This document shows, piece by piece, positions 33,101 through 45,302 of a stretch of DNA of 64,000 nucleotides; position 1 is the first letter of the stretch, and the number at the start of each line of letters is the position of its first letter. The translations under genes and the position numbers were made by a program. Source of the stretch: Delphinus delphis (lineage: Eukaryota; Chordata; Mammalia; Artiodactyla; Delphinidae); contig NC_082694.2 of assembly GCF_949987515.2 (NCBI RefSeq), forward strand, positions 14,687,958 to 14,751,957. The letters run 5' to 3'. The notes beneath the pieces are model-generated. The model did not search any database. It was given only the letters and a program-made list of their open reading frames with translations, and was not told the DNA's origin.

Positions 33101-35150
33101 CATTACCTGTCTCTTCTTGGGTAATGTTTACTTTTCCCGCAAGAGCCAGAAAATGTCAATATCTATGTCATATGTAAGTCTGGTTCTGATGCTTACTTTG
33201 TCTCTTCAGACTGTGCTTTTTCTTGTCTTTTAGAATGCTTTGTAATTTTTTGTTGAAAACTGGACATGATGTGTGGGGTAATAGGAAATGAGGTAAATAG
33301 GTCTTCAATATGAGGTTTTATGGTCATAAGGCCAGGGGTTTGGCTATGTTAATGTTTGCTGTGGCTGTAGGTGCCAGAGGCTTAAAGTTCCTCTACTGTC
33401 CTTGTTTTTATTTCTCTTGTTATCTTGGGCATCCACAAAAACTCCTCTTTAGATAGGGCATGCATCTTGCATCTCTTTTATCTCTAATGCATTGTTATAC
33501 TGGAACCCTATTGGTGTGGTAGTAAGGTGTGGGGGACTGGAAGCGTTCTATCATCTTATTAAAACTCAGTGTTTTAGTGACCTGTGTCCCTGGACATGGT
33601 GTTCACAAGTGTTTCTTACCTTCCTGCCCACTCCCAGTGACATAGGAAGACTAGGAGAAAGCAGATAATGTCAGATAAACGCCCGTCTCCAGGGTGAGAT
33701 AAGGCTCTAGTAAGGTTTGTTTTACTGGAGAATAGGCCTTTTTTAGGAAGAACAACACTGTGTGAATATTTCAGAATGGTTACTTTTCTTTTCTTCCTGC
33801 CAGAGAAACAGGGGTATCTTTCTTGCTTTTTCACCATAAGAAACTTCTGTGGTTCTTGGAGGTAAAGCCCATGAAAGTTTTGGGGGCCCTAGGAGTTTCA
33901 TTCTCATGGTAGTCCACACTCATCTACCAGCAATTAGTCGAAATTACCATTTAAATGTTCCTTCCAGTGGTCCAGGTAAGCATTATCTCAACTGTCACTC
34001 TCTGTATTCACCTCTCTCTCCACATGGCAGGATGGCAGTTTGCCCTATAACCTTGGTTTTCTGTTGAATCAAAGAAAAGTTGTTGTTTTTTTTCCCGTGT
34101 TTTATAGATGGGAGTGATGACTTACAATCTCTATATATCAGAGCTGAATCTGGAAGTTGTCTTCACTTTGAATGATATTTTCACCAATATAGAATTTTGG
34201 ATTGAGAGGATTTTTAAAATTCTCTCAGCACTTTAAAGATGTCTCTCCGTTATCTCCTGATCATAGTTTCTTTTGAGAAGTCTGATGTACTTCCTATCTT
34301 CGTTCCTTTGTCATTAATGCATACTTTTTTCCTCTCTAGCTGGGTTTAAGATTTTATCTCTGATTTTCAGCATCTTGAATATAATGTGTTTAGGTGTGTT
34401 GTGTGGTGTTACATTGTATTTTTTGTTTGTTTTGTTTTGTTTTTTGATATTTACCTTATTTGGGATTCTCAGCTTCCTGCATCTGTGGTTTGATATTTTT
34501 CATTACTTTTGGAAAATTTTCAGCCATTGTTTCTTCAAATACTTACGCTCTCTTCTCTCATTTCCTGCTGGGATACCAATTACACATGTGTTAGACCATT
34601 TGTTATTATCTCATAGCTCTTGGATACTTTGCTTTATTTTATTCTTTTTTTTAGTTTGGGTAACTTCTATTGACTTTTCTTCAAGTTTGTTGATTCTTTC
34701 TTCAGCTGTGTCAAGTTTTGTGAGCCGATGAAGGCGTTCTTTGTGTACGTTTCAGCATTTTTATGCCATTTCCATTTGAAGAACCTGAAAGTTGATGTGA
34801 ACTCCCATTGTACTTGTGGCTCCTGAGGTTCTTTGCTGTCCACTAACCCACAATTGGACTTTATCAATTTATTTAGAAAATTAACTGAATTTTCTTCACT
34901 TGCTTTTAAGGTGCCTGCCATTCAGGCTATGCCACAGATGATTCAGTGCTGGTGTTCCCTCTTTTCTTAGAAGTGCCTTTCTTTAGATTTCATGCTGCAC
35001 TGTTGCCTTGTGACCTGAGCTTTTCAACAGGTTCAGGAAAAGTTATTTTGTAGTTCATTCAGCTTTGTCTTACCGTCTTGAGGGTCTTCTCAGCTTTCTA
35101 TATCTAGGTAGAGATGGAACTCTCCAAATCTTTTTGAAATTATCCCCCCT
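33101..35150 (-). repeat. Old L1 5' UTR/ORF1 remnants, antisense
   Basis: 33100-34080 is plausible but weakly recognisable 5' UTR of the preceding L1. 34130-34930 is a second antisense ORF1 region (ttgagaagtctgatgtactt, 'gttgattctttcttcagctg', the reverse complement of the coiled-coil region). No intact frame remains. Confidence 0.5.
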
Positions 35151-37025
35151 TAGATTAAACCTTTCTTTAATGTCTTTGTTTGAATCTTTATTTTCTCACT
35201 AAGTGCGTATTATATTCTTCTCTGTGTTGTATCGTTTGCACATTTCTCTTTCTTGCTCTCATTTTCCTGAGCTGCTACCCCATATATGATATACAGTGAT
35301 CCTTCACAATGAAGTGTATTACCTGTAACATTGAAGTCTTTTTACAGAGATGAAAATACATTTTGCACTAAATCAGAAAACTTGTTATTCTGGTTTAGAA
35401 ATAAAAGTAGGTAAATTAATTACTATTTTCCCCTATAATGAAGACAGGTTGACTTTAGTCTTCAATTATCATCATTTGTCATACATTTTACTTTTTAAAA
35501 CTTTTTAATTTTAGAAACTGCTGGTTGTCACTTACGAAAGTGAAGCAAAATTAGGGTTCACATTGAACTATTTTAAAGTTTTGGGTAGTTGTCTAACAGA
35601 GAAGACTGTGTGGCATCTAAAGCAATTTTTTAAAAATAGCCTTAATGAATATTCTAATATTACAAGGTAGAATTTTAAAGTATTTATTCCAAACAGGGAT
35701 GATTTAAAGCAGCTTCTGAACCTGGACTTTTTTCATAATTCTTTTTTATGTTATTTTTTTTAAGAAGTATTTCTTGAAATAGGTTATATTTGCACATATT
35801 ATAAAATTCAAAAGGCAGCAAAGTGTATCCTAAATTACAGGAAAAAGTAAATCTCCCTTTCACTCCTGTTCACAAATTAATTCAGTTTCTATCTTTCAAG
35901 ACAGCCTAATTTCCTGTGGATTTTTCTGTCGATATTCCATAATATATGAACGTATAGACATATTTATATATCTCTCTCCCTTTTTTTCACCTCCCTCTCT
36001 TCCTCCCCTTTCCTGCTCCTTCCTTCTCTCCTTTAGCCTCTCCCTCTCTTTCCTCTTTCTCTCCCTTTAACATATGTAATGTTATACTGTACACATTCTT
36101 TACTTTGCTGTTTTCATTTATATTTTGAGAATTAATTCCATGGGTAGTCCTCAGTGAATTGCCTTTCTCTCTTTAATTAGAATATACCGTTCACTTATGG
36201 AAATTCTGTTTGTGTTTAACTAGTCTCCTGTTGATATACATTTAGGTAATTTCTAGACTTTCACTACTGCAAACAATGCAGCAGTGTGTTTTTACAAAAG
36301 TCATTTCACTGTTGCCATTTATTGTCTTAAATTGAATGTTCACCCCTCAATGAACATGAGCAGTTATATAATGTAACGATAAATTTTGAAACAACCATTT
36401 TTAAATGACTTTGCTTTCAGTCTTCTAGATTCGTTTAAACAATGGACAGCCTTAAATTAAAAGGCAAATTGTTAAATAACTGTAATGGTAAACAGATGTA
36501 ATAAAATAGTTTCTTAATCTCTTTGAATTAGAATTTTTCAATACTAGACATGTAAAACAATACGGAAGACACTGGATGCTGAAGTTGGTATAACATCGTA
36601 ACAACTAATTTAAAGTTTTATCTTTCATCGGGACAGAGTATTCTCATTTATTTGCTTTATATTAGTAAAAGTTTTGAACCTGAACCTACGTGATAAATGT
36701 ACATTATCATAATCTTTTTTGTATCTGTGGAGTTCCATGTTACATTTATTTGAAGGATTCTGCTACTAAAAACAAGCTTAAAAACCACTGCAGTTGTTCA
36801 TTCTGCCGAATTTTCCGGTTTAAATTTGCATTGTGAAATTTATACTAGGCATTGTTCCTGGAATTCCAGTAACTGCTGGAAAAAAAAATTAAACAGATTT
36901 AGTGTATCATATACAGGATTAGGAGTAGTTCACTGCCTTATATGATTATTTATGTGTAATAGATGATAAATATTTTTTCTATAAACCTGAAATGAAATAG
37001 TTTTATTAAAGGTGCTAGTTCAAAC
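35151..37025. other. CHMP3 intron 1, single-copy stretch
   Basis: No exon or clear repeat consensus, except a 90-bp polypyrimidine tract at about 35973-36068 and a possible L1M trace near 35760-36360 (gttgatatacatttaggtaa). Confidence 0.45.
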
Positions 37026-37041
37026 AAAAATTATTTAATCA

Positions 37042-37365
37042 GGGACTTCCCTGGTAGCTCAGGGGTTAAGAATCCACCTGCCAATGCAGGGGACATGGGT
37101 TTGAGCCTTGGTCCTGGAAGATTCCACATGCCGCGGAGCAACTAAGCCTGTGTACCACAACTACTGAGCCTGTGCTCTAGAGCCCACATGCCACAACTAC
37201 TGAAGCCCGCACACCTAGAGCCCATGCTCCGCAACAAGAGAAGCTACCACAATGCGAAACCTGCGCACTGCAACGAAGAGTAGCCTCTGCTCACCTCAAC
37301 TAGAGAAAGCCTGTGCGCAGCAGCGAAGACTGAGTGCAGCCAAAGATAAATAAATAAATTAATTA
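37042..37365 (+). mobile_element. Long CHR SINE
   Basis: Starts gggacttccctggtagctca, has full repeated arms and a tail of 'gataaataaataaattaa'. A perfect 16-bp target-site duplication, aaaaattatttaatca, lies at 37026-37041 and 37366-37381. Divergence from the consensus is moderate. Confidence 0.95.
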
Positions 37366-37511
37366 AAAAATTATTTAATCAAACCTGGTCTTGTACCCCC
37401 ATTCCTTAGTCTGTATTGAAGGACACTCTTTTGCCTAGGTCTCTTAGTGGCTTTTGTTCTTACACAGAGTAAAATGCCATAGCCCCTCCCCCTATCTGGA
37501 TAGTGGATAGT

Positions 37512-37820
37512 CACATGGTTCCCTTGCAGGTGTCTTCAGGTCTCTGCTCAAAAGTCACCTCAGCCATTGAACTTTCTTTCATCTTCACGTATAAAGTAAT
37601 CCTTTCCCAACTCCCCTTGTCCTACTTCCTTGCTTTATTTTTCTCCCTAGCACTAATTTTCTGACCTAGTATACATTTACATGTTTATTTGCTTATTGTC
37701 TGTCCTCATTAGAATGTAGGTTCATAAGTCTTTATATCGTCTTCTGCTGTATCGCTAGCACATTGAGTGGTGCCTAGCACATTGAACAGGTTGTAGTGGG
37801 TGCTCAGTAAACATTTGACT
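37512..37820 (+). repeat. L2 LINE 3' end
   Basis: The blocks 'gtcttcaggtctctgctcaa', 'aagtcacctcagcca', 'attagaatgtaggttcataa' and 'gggtgctcagtaaacatttg' are in L2 3' end order. Confidence 0.8.
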
Positions 37821-38261
37821 GTTTGAACGTTGAATTTTCTTTCCTGCTCTTTCTGAAAGTTCTGGTTAGATTATAACAGTGTCTTCATATTTCTGGATGT
37901 ATCACCTACAGTAATTTTGAGTACCTGTGTTCCCCTTGGACATTTGTAAATCAGTATTTTATATTTTTATCATGAGTTTTAACAGTTGCAAATGGTATGA
38001 TTTTTTGTATATAGTAAATGTTGTTGTGTTTGAATAGAATTGTTAGAACACTTCTGAAAGTATTACAGTGATTCGATACCTATCAATGTTCATTTAAAAC
38101 ATACATGCACAAGTTCTTATTTATAGTCAGACAGTTTTCATTAATTTTTTCTCTTTGAACGAGAATCTCTATTTTTTCTATTCCACTTTCTCCTATAGAT
38201 TTCTCCTAATGTAATACTTTTATGCTTGAAATAATTATACTTGGAACAAAAATATGTAAAT

Positions 38262-40604
38262 ACTTTTTATGATAAAAACACTCAGCGAACTAGGAATAGA
38301 AGGGAGCTTCCCTAACATGATAAAGGGCATTTATGAAAATCGACACCCAACCTTATACTTCATTATACATTATAAATTGTGAAAGACTGAAAGCTTTTTC
38401 TCTAAGATCAGGAACAAGACAAAGACACCAGATGTTTTGCTACTAATCAACATTGCATTAGAAGTCCTAGTCAGAGCAGTTGAGCAAGAGAAAGGAATAA
38501 AAAGCACCCACACTGATAAGAAGTAAACCTATTAATTTGCAGATAACATGATTCCACAGATAGAATATGCTAAAGATTCCTCGTGCACCAGAAAATTAGT
38601 TATAAGTGAATTCAACAGAGTTGCAGGTTTCAAGGTAAATATTTTAAAAATCAGTTGTGTTTTTTATACTAGCAATGAAAAATCTAAAAGGGAAATTTTA
38701 AAATTTCATTTACAGTAGCATCCAAAATGATAAAATACTGAGGGATAAATTTAACCAAAGAAACAGTACATTTGTACACTGAAAACTACAAAAAATTACA
38801 GGAAGAAATTCCAAGTTTATGGATTGCAAGACTTAATGTTGTTAAGATGGCCGTACCACCAAAGTGATCTGCAGATTCAGTGCAGTGCCTGTCAAAACTC
38901 CAAATGCCTTTCTTGCAGAAATGGAAAAGTTGAGCCACAGATTCACATGGAATACAACAGGTTCCAAATAGCCAAAACCATACTGAGAAAGAAAAACAAA
39001 TTTGGAGGACCCACAGTTCAAGATTCCAAAACTTACCGTAAAGCTATAGTAACTAAAACTGTGGTATTAGCATAAGGATAGATGTATAGATCAGTCAATG
39101 GAATAGGATTGAGATCCCAGAAGTAAACCCATACATCTGTGGCCAGTTGATTTTCTGTAAGGGTGCCAAGATCATTCAGTGAGAGAAAGATAGTCTCTTC
39201 AACAAGGTCTGTGACAAGTGGATATCCACATGTTAAGAAACGAAGCTGGGCCCCTGCCTCACTCCATATACAGAAATTAACTTGGATCAAAGACCGAAAT
39301 TAAAGTCTTTGACCTAAAACTATAAAACTCAGAAAATACATAAAGGTAAGTCTTCATGACCTCATATCTGGAAATGGATTCTTTTGCTATAACACCAAAA
39401 GCACAAGCAACAGAAGAAAAAAATAGACAAATTGGAATTCATTAAAAGCTTTTGTGTATCAAAGGACAGTATCAAACAAGTAAAAAGATAAACTATGGAA
39501 TGGGAGAAAATATTTGCAAATTATATATCTGATAAGGGTTTACTATCAGAATGTATAAAGTACTCATATAACTTAACAATAAAAAGACAGCTGAATGGAT
39601 AGAAGACATCAATAGACATTTCTCCAAAGGAGATATACAAATGGCCAACAAACACATGAAAAGATATTCAACTTTATTGGTCATTAAGGAAACGCAAATC
39701 AAAATCATAGTGAGATGCTCTTTCAACAGGTCCAACAGATTGGCTATAATCAAAAAATTGGAAGATAACAAGTGTTGATAAGGATGTGGAGAAATAGGAA
39801 CCCTTGTACATTGCTTGTGGGAATGTAAAATGGTGAAGCCCCTTTGAAAAAAAGTTGTGGAGTTCCTCCAAAATATAAAATAGAACTATCATATGACCCA
39901 GCAATTTCACTCCTAGGTTTATACCCAAAAGAATTGAAAATAGGTACTCAAACAAATACTTGTATACAGATGTTCATATTCACAGTAACCAAAACATGGA
40001 AACAACCCAAATGTCCATCACTGGGTGAATGGATAAACAATTTGTGTTGTATGTACACTCAATGTAATATTCAGCCATAAAAAATGTTGATAGGGACTTC
40101 CCTGGCAGTCCGGTGGTTAAGACTTCACTTTCCAGTGCAGGGGGTGAGGTTTGATCCCTGGTCAGGGAGCTAAGATCCCACATGCCTTGCAGCCAAAAAA
40201 CTAAAACATAAAACAGAAGCAGTATTTTAACCAATTCAATAAAGGCTTTAAAAATGGTCCACATCAAAAAAAAAAAAAAACTAGAAATGTTGATACATGG
40301 TACAACATAGATGAACCTCAAAACCACTATACCTAATGAAAAAAGCCAGACACAAAAGACCACATATTATATTCACTACTTTTTTGTATTAAATATCAAA
40401 ATAAGCATATCAAAAGACATAAAAGCAAATTAGTTTTTGCCAGGGAATGGAAGGGAGGATGGTCATAGGGGAAGATTATTTATAGGTTATAGTGTGTTCT
40501 TCTGATATATTGAAAAATTTCTGAGACTATAGGGAGCTGTTGATTGCACAGCATTGTAAAGGCACTAAATGCCACTGAATTGTACATTTAAAAATGGCTA
40601 AGTA
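38262..40604 (+). repeat. Old L1 (ORF2 RT region to 3' UTR)
   Basis: Sense L1 from the RT palm (38395: 'tctctaagatcaggaacaag', then the degraded catalytic block around 38535, gcagataacatgattcc) through the thumb, Cys-rich end and 3' UTR ('ccactgaattgtacatttaa' at 40573). Multiple stops; the longest remaining frames are 80-90 codons. A SINE interrupts it at 40093. Confidence 0.85.
40093..40284 (+). mobile_element. CHR-type SINE with an extended 3' tail
   Basis: It has the standard head (gggacttccctggcagtccg) and B box (ggtttgatccctggtcaggg). An extended 3' part (aaaacataaaacagaagcag, then tcaataaaggctttaaaaat and ggtccacatc) precedes the poly-A. This tail is shared by a cetartiodactyl SINE subset. 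Target-site duplication aaatgttgata at 40082-40092 and 40285-40295. Confidence 0.93.
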
Positions 40605-40965
40605 GGGCTTCCCTGGTGGCGCAGTGGTTAAGAATCTGCTTGCCAATGCAGGGGACACGGATTCAAGCCCCGGTCCAGGAAGACCCCACATGCTGCGGAG
40701 CAACTAAGCCCACGTGCCACAACTACTGAGCCTGCGCTCTAGAGCCCATGTGCCACAACTACTGAGCCTGCATGCCACAGCTACTGAAGCCCATGTGCCT
40801 AGAGCCCATGCAGTGCAACAAGAGAAGCCACCACAATGAGAAGCCCGCACACTGCAACAAAGAGTAGCCCCCGCTCGCCACAACTAAAGAAAGACTGTGC
40901 ACAGCAACGAAGACCCAAAGCAGCCAAAATTTTAAAAATAAATAAAATTTATTTAAAAAAGGGCT
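40605..40965 (+). mobile_element. Long CHR SINE
   Basis: Starts gggcttccctggtggcgcag, has full-length arms, and ends 'agcagccaaaattttaaaaa' with an A/T-rich tail. It landed at the 3' end of the sense L1. Flanks aaaatggctaagta and aaaaagggcttagtta resemble an imperfect target-site duplication. Confidence 0.9.
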
Positions 40966-41177
40966 TAGTTACATGAATTTCACTTAAAAATATATATATA
41001 TTTAAAGCTAACATTAACTTTTAAAATTGTATAACCATACAGTTTTAAGTGCTTTAATATTTCATCTGGGTGGAGTTATTAGAGTTGATGAATAATAAAT
41101 ATTTTACAGATTTTGTTAAATAATTTTAAAGTCATTAAAAAGTGAAATTTATTGGAAATACATCTTAAGGATATGAA

Positions 41178-41389
41178 TTTTTTTTTTTTTTTTTTTTGCT
41201 GTACACGGGCGTCTCACTGTTGTGGCCTCTCCCATTGCGGAGCACAGGCTCCGGAGGCGCAGGCTCAGTGGCCATGGCTCACGGGCCTAGCCACTCCGCG
41301 GCATGTGGGATCTTCCCGGACTGGGGCACGAACCCGTGTCCCCTGCATCGGCAGGCGGACTCTCAATCACTGCGCCACCAGGGAAGCCG
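41178..41389 (-). mobile_element. Young short CHR-type SINE, antisense
   Basis: Poly-T, then 'gctgtacacgggcgtctcac', ending 'gcgccaccagggaagcc'. Target-site duplication aggatatgaattttt at 41168 and aggatattaattttt at 41390, one mismatch. Confidence 0.93.
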
Positions 41390-41514
41390 AGGATATTAAT
41401 TTTTTAATGCCATTTAGTTCATGTATTCATGGATGAATGCTAAAGGGTTAGCATCAGTTCCATTCCTGTTTTATTATTTTTTACCTTAAATCCCACAACC
41501 ATTTTTTATTATAA

Positions 41515-41960
41515 AGGTGAACCCTGATCCTCATGATGGGCTTATTGGTAGGATTTCTGGTAGTAATTGCAGACACCAGGGTCTCCAAATGTTTGAATTT
41601 GCAGCTACTAGCGATGTCCAGTCATACAGGATGAGGATGTCTTTGATCTTTTTGGAAGCCTATCCACATATTTCTGATAGTAAGATCACCAGGGCTTTGG
41701 AGGTGGACTGGTGGATTGCAAAAGCTGGGCTGCATGACCACCACCCTTCACACAGACACCAAGGTCCATGCCAGCAAATTGCTCCTTGTCCAGAAGCAGA
41801 ACCGGTACCAGTAACTTGTATTGTAGCTGTATTGTAGCCGTGCGTGGTTGGATCATCTCTGGGGGTAACCCATTCACCTAAGGAGCCAGTGTGCCATGGC
41901 TGTGGTCATCTTCTTGCGTCTGAAGGGCTGCGCCAACTGCAGAGGGTCCTTGGATGGCAT
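41515..41960 (-). pseudogene. RPS16P: RPS16 processed pseudogene
   Basis: The minus strand reads a retrocopy of ribosomal protein S16, a small-subunit protein of the uS9 family. The start is MPSKDPLQLAQPFRRKK at 41960-41910. A one-frame segment at about 41871-41686 then carries the family's central part ([34 protein letters not shown]). After another frame change the C-terminal region has YDW-SLVAA- and RPW-like remnants. The stop TAA is at 41544-41542, followed by a short 3' UTR with AATAAA-like sequence (41510-41516 region). There are no introns. Several frameshifts and stops make it non-functional. It lies antisense inside CHMP3 intron 1, about 0.9 kb before exon 2. The identification rests on my memory of RPS16. 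Confidence 0.88.
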
Positions 41961-42874
41961 GGCTGTGATGTAGAGAAGACAGCCTCATTGTGAGGCACCT
42001 CAACTAGAAGAAAGCCCTATTTTATGTTTTATTAGACTCAAATGATGAGAAACATTGTTAATATAAATAAGTAGATGGTAGGTAGTGGAAAGGATTTTTC
42101 TGTGTCAGTGTCAGTTAGTTTTTTGAACTTCTGTGTCATATGCCAAAAAGCAATAATTGATTAAATGTAAAATTTAGTTTTAATGATTTATCAGCTGATA
42201 ACTCAGATTTTCCTTCATTTTTGAAATTGAAGAATTAGAAAGAAATGCATAAGAATTTGGTAATAATTAGAGTCATTCACTACTTTTTCAACACCTATAG
42301 CAGTATTTCTAGTTGGCCCTATGTTTAGTGCTTCAGAGGTTTTTGCCTCTCAGGGAAACCTATCATGATAAGAAGAGACACATAGGTTAGAGGAATATAC
42401 TTCTTTTGTAAAATGAAAAAATGTAATTGTCAAAGGGGAGAAGGAAAAGATGAATTCTTATCACATAGGCAGAGAAGGTTTTTTTTAATAATTATGTATA
42501 GAAATTGAAAATCTTCTGATGCCCATGAAACCTTTCTATGCCCATGGCACCTCGTGAACAACTTTTATATACCTGCAGGGTACTGAACTTTCTTGGGGAG
42601 CTTGTATAAAGTGCTTCATACTGCCTTCAGATCGGAATCTTTGAATAGTTTGAGACTTCTATGTACTGTGAATAAAAAGATGGGAAAAAAAACAGAATTT
42701 GGCCAGAGAAGAAAAAAAAGGAATTTGGCCCTAAGGCTGTTTCTTTCAAAATAGGTTTATATTATTTCTAGCTTGTGTCAGGAATAAATGTAGAATTAAT
42801 ATAAAATTCTTTAAAATGTGGTGAATTGGGGATATTGACTTCTCTTATAATTCCTTTTGTAAAATTTTTCCCAG
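41961..42874. other. CHMP3: CHMP3 intron 1, 3' end
   Basis: No repeat could be named. The last 40 bp carry the exon 2 acceptor: a pyrimidine-rich tract (ttctcttataattccttttg, then atttttcccag). Confidence 0.6.
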
Positions 42875-42935
42875 GTGAATGAATGGTCATTGAAGATAAG
42901 AAAGGAAATGAGAGTTGTTGACAGGCAAATAAGAG
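42875..42935 (+). CDS. CHMP3: CHMP3 coding exon 2
   Basis: 61 nt encode VNEWSLKIRKEMRVVDRQIR plus the first base (G) of the next codon. This continues directly from exon 1 and forms the basic first helix of the ESCRT-III core (helix 1 of the Snf7 domain), which in CHMP3 contributes to membrane binding and polymer contacts. The acceptor is cccag at 42870-42874. The donor is gag|gtaaat at 42935/42936, giving a phase 1 intron. The translation agrees with mammalian CHMP3 as I recall it at every residue. The next coding sequence (beginning DIQREEEK in the family) is not found up to the end of the window. Confidence 0.96.
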
Positions 42936-43244
42936 GTAAATTATTATTTTACATCTCCTATTCTTTATCTTGGTGTATTTTGCATTAGTTCATAAAAGTA
43001 AACTGTATCTACATCTATGAAACATAGTTTATATTAATTATTTATGGCTGCCCTAATTATTTGCTTTCTAATTATAGTAAGAAAAACAAGATAAAATCAA
43101 CTCAAAGATCTTTACATTTGATAAGAACTAAAATCTTTCCTCCAGCCTGGCCTTGAGCTATTCAAGGGGGAGAGGCCATATTCATTCATCTGTGATTTCC
43201 TAGAGTCCAGGTTACTTTTGGAAACAAAGCAGGCGCTCACATTC

Positions 43245-43902
43245 TGTGGTAGACAGAATAATGGCCTTCCAAAGATGTCCACGTCCTAATCCCCAGAACC
43301 TGTGAATATGTTACCTTACATAGCAGAAGGAAACTTGCAGATTTGATTAAATTAAGGATCTTGAGGTGGGGAGATTAATCCTGGGCTATCTGGGTGGGCT
43401 TATAAGAGTCCTTATGAGAGGGAGGCAGCATGTTGAGAAAAAGTGAGAGAAAAGGAGATGTAACCACAGAACCAGATGTTAGAGTGCTATGCTTTGAAGA
43501 TGGAGGAAGAAGACACAAGCTAAGGAATGCAGTTGACCTCTAGAAACTAGAAAAGACAAGGAAATGGATTCTTCCCTGAAGCTTCCAGAAGAAACACAGC
43601 CCTTCCAACACCTGGATTTTAGACTTCGTTTTTGTTTTTGTTTTTGAATATTTATTGGGCTGTGCTGGGTCTTAGTTGCGGCACACAGGATCTTCATTGC
43701 CGCATGCGGGATCTTTTAGTTGCGGCGTGCAGGCTCTTAGTTTGCGGCATGTGGGATCTAGTTCCCTGACCAGAGATCGAATCCGGGCCCCCTGCTTTGG
43801 GAGCATGGAGTCCCAACTGCTGGACCATCAGGGAAGTCCCGATTTTAGACTTCTGATCACCACAATTAAAGAATAAATTTTTGTTGTTTTAAGCCATTTG
43901 AA
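43245..43902 (+). mobile_element. MLT1-type MaLR LTR, split by a SINE
   Basis: Starts tgtggtagacagaataatgg and continues with 'aagatgtccacgtcctaatc', 'gtgggcttataagagtcctt', then (after the SINE) 'gaataaatttttgttgtttt' and 'aagcc'. It is cut short before the usual TACA end. Confidence 0.85.
43628..43840 (-). mobile_element. CHR-type SINE in the MLT1, antisense
   Basis: Head gtttttgtttttgtttttga (antisense A tail), 'gggctgtgctgggtcttagt', repeated 'gcggc' arms, end 'ccatcagggaagtccc'. A perfect 13-bp target-site duplication, gattttagacttc, lies at 43615-43627 and 43841-43853. Confidence 0.95.
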
Positions 43903-44194
43903 AAAAAAAAGCAACCTCATCTTACTTACAAAGAAATGGCTTTATGGAATTCAAATTAAATAAATTGTATGTAAGGAATGCAGTTCCATTTTCACTACAG
44001 TTTATCTTAGCATGGCTGTAAATTGAGCAAAATATGTTTCTAAATAAAGTTGATTATTGTTGAGTACTACTTAAAACTAAGGTGACTTGCAAAGAGTAAC
44101 ATTTAAAACTTTTATGATTTTTAACACTTTCATGATTGGAGAAAAATTAATAACAGAGGTATCACCATACCACTCCTTTTAAAAAAGAATTAGA

Positions 44195-44440
44195 ATAACA
44201 GTATAGGGGTAGGGAAGTAAAACGTACAAACTATTAGGTATAAAATAAGCTACAAGGATATATTATACAACATGGGGAATATAGCCAATATTTTATAACT
44301 GTAAATGGAGTAAAGCCTTTACAAATTGTGAATCACTATCTGTACATCTGTACAAATAGTAACTTGTACATCTGTAACTTATATAATATTGTACAGCAAC
44401 TATACTTCAATTAAAAAAATAAAAATGGAAAAAAATACTT
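44195..44440 (+). repeat. 5'-truncated L1 3' UTR
   Basis: The blocks 'aaactattaggtataaaata', 'gggaatatagccaatatttt' and 'gtacagcaactatacttcaa' are the 3' end of an artiodactyl-type L1 in sense orientation, with an A-rich tail. TCTGTACA-type duplication occurs internally at 44339-44372. Confidence 0.85.
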
Positions 44441-45171
44441 GTAAATAGGATATTCCAAAAGTAAATAAATAAAAAATAATTACAGAGGGGAATTACATTC
44501 ATAGCCATGATGGAGTAATGGTTATGGATTTGAACTTGCACTCCATTGTAAATAAAGAAAAAACTGGACAAAAGCTGTGAAACATCTGTTTTCAAACATT
44601 GGATAACTGTCAGTGCAGGATTTTGATCAGTGAGAAAAGGGAAACAAAAGGAGAGAGCCCTAATATGGTCCTCATTTTCTGCCTAGGGAGACTTTCTGGG
44701 TCATAGCATGTGGAAGGAGATTCCAAGCAGAGTGTGGTATTCTCACTGAATTAAGGAGGAAGAGACTAGGGTTCAGGGAGGCTGCAGTGGCTGGAACTTG
44801 TGGGGCAGAGTATCAGAACAAGAGCAATATCCAAAGAAAAAGCTGTAAATATCTGCACAGGGTCCCAATGAGTCTTTAGCTGACTACTAAGCTGTGCATA
44901 CTTAGAATGAGATTTTAGGAGGCTCGGCAAAGAACAGTTACTGGGGACAGAACAACTACCAGGAGGGGGCTATAAGCTAAACAGTTCCCAGAGTTAACAG
45001 AGGATTGAGAGATGGTAGAGTTCTGACCAGACACAGTAAAGAGACTTTGTTGAATATCTGGGGCATTCAGTAGAGACTGCAGAAGGGTCATGCCTTAATA
45101 TTAAGGTGAAAGTAGCCCTAGCTTAAAGGCTACCATATGCCCACAGCAACAAAGCTTAAAAGCAGATCTGT

Positions 45172-45244
45172 TACTGTATAGCACAGGAACTCTACTCAGT
45201 GCTCTGTGGTGACCTAAATGGAAAGGAAATCCAAAAAAGAGGAG

Positions 45245-45302
<58 letters not shown>

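Larger units (their letters stand above)
19160..42874 (+). other. CHMP3: CHMP3 intron 1
   Basis: The 23.7-kb intron begins gtaagg and ends with a pyrimidine-rich acceptor, ttttgtaaaatttttcccag. It is phase 0. It is largely transposable-element DNA (SINEs, L1s, an MST LTR, an RPS16 retrocopy), with single-copy stretches at about 22.4-25.1, 25.4-27.4, 35.2-37.0 and 42.0-42.9 kb. No additional CHMP3 exon was seen inside it. Confidence 0.92.
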
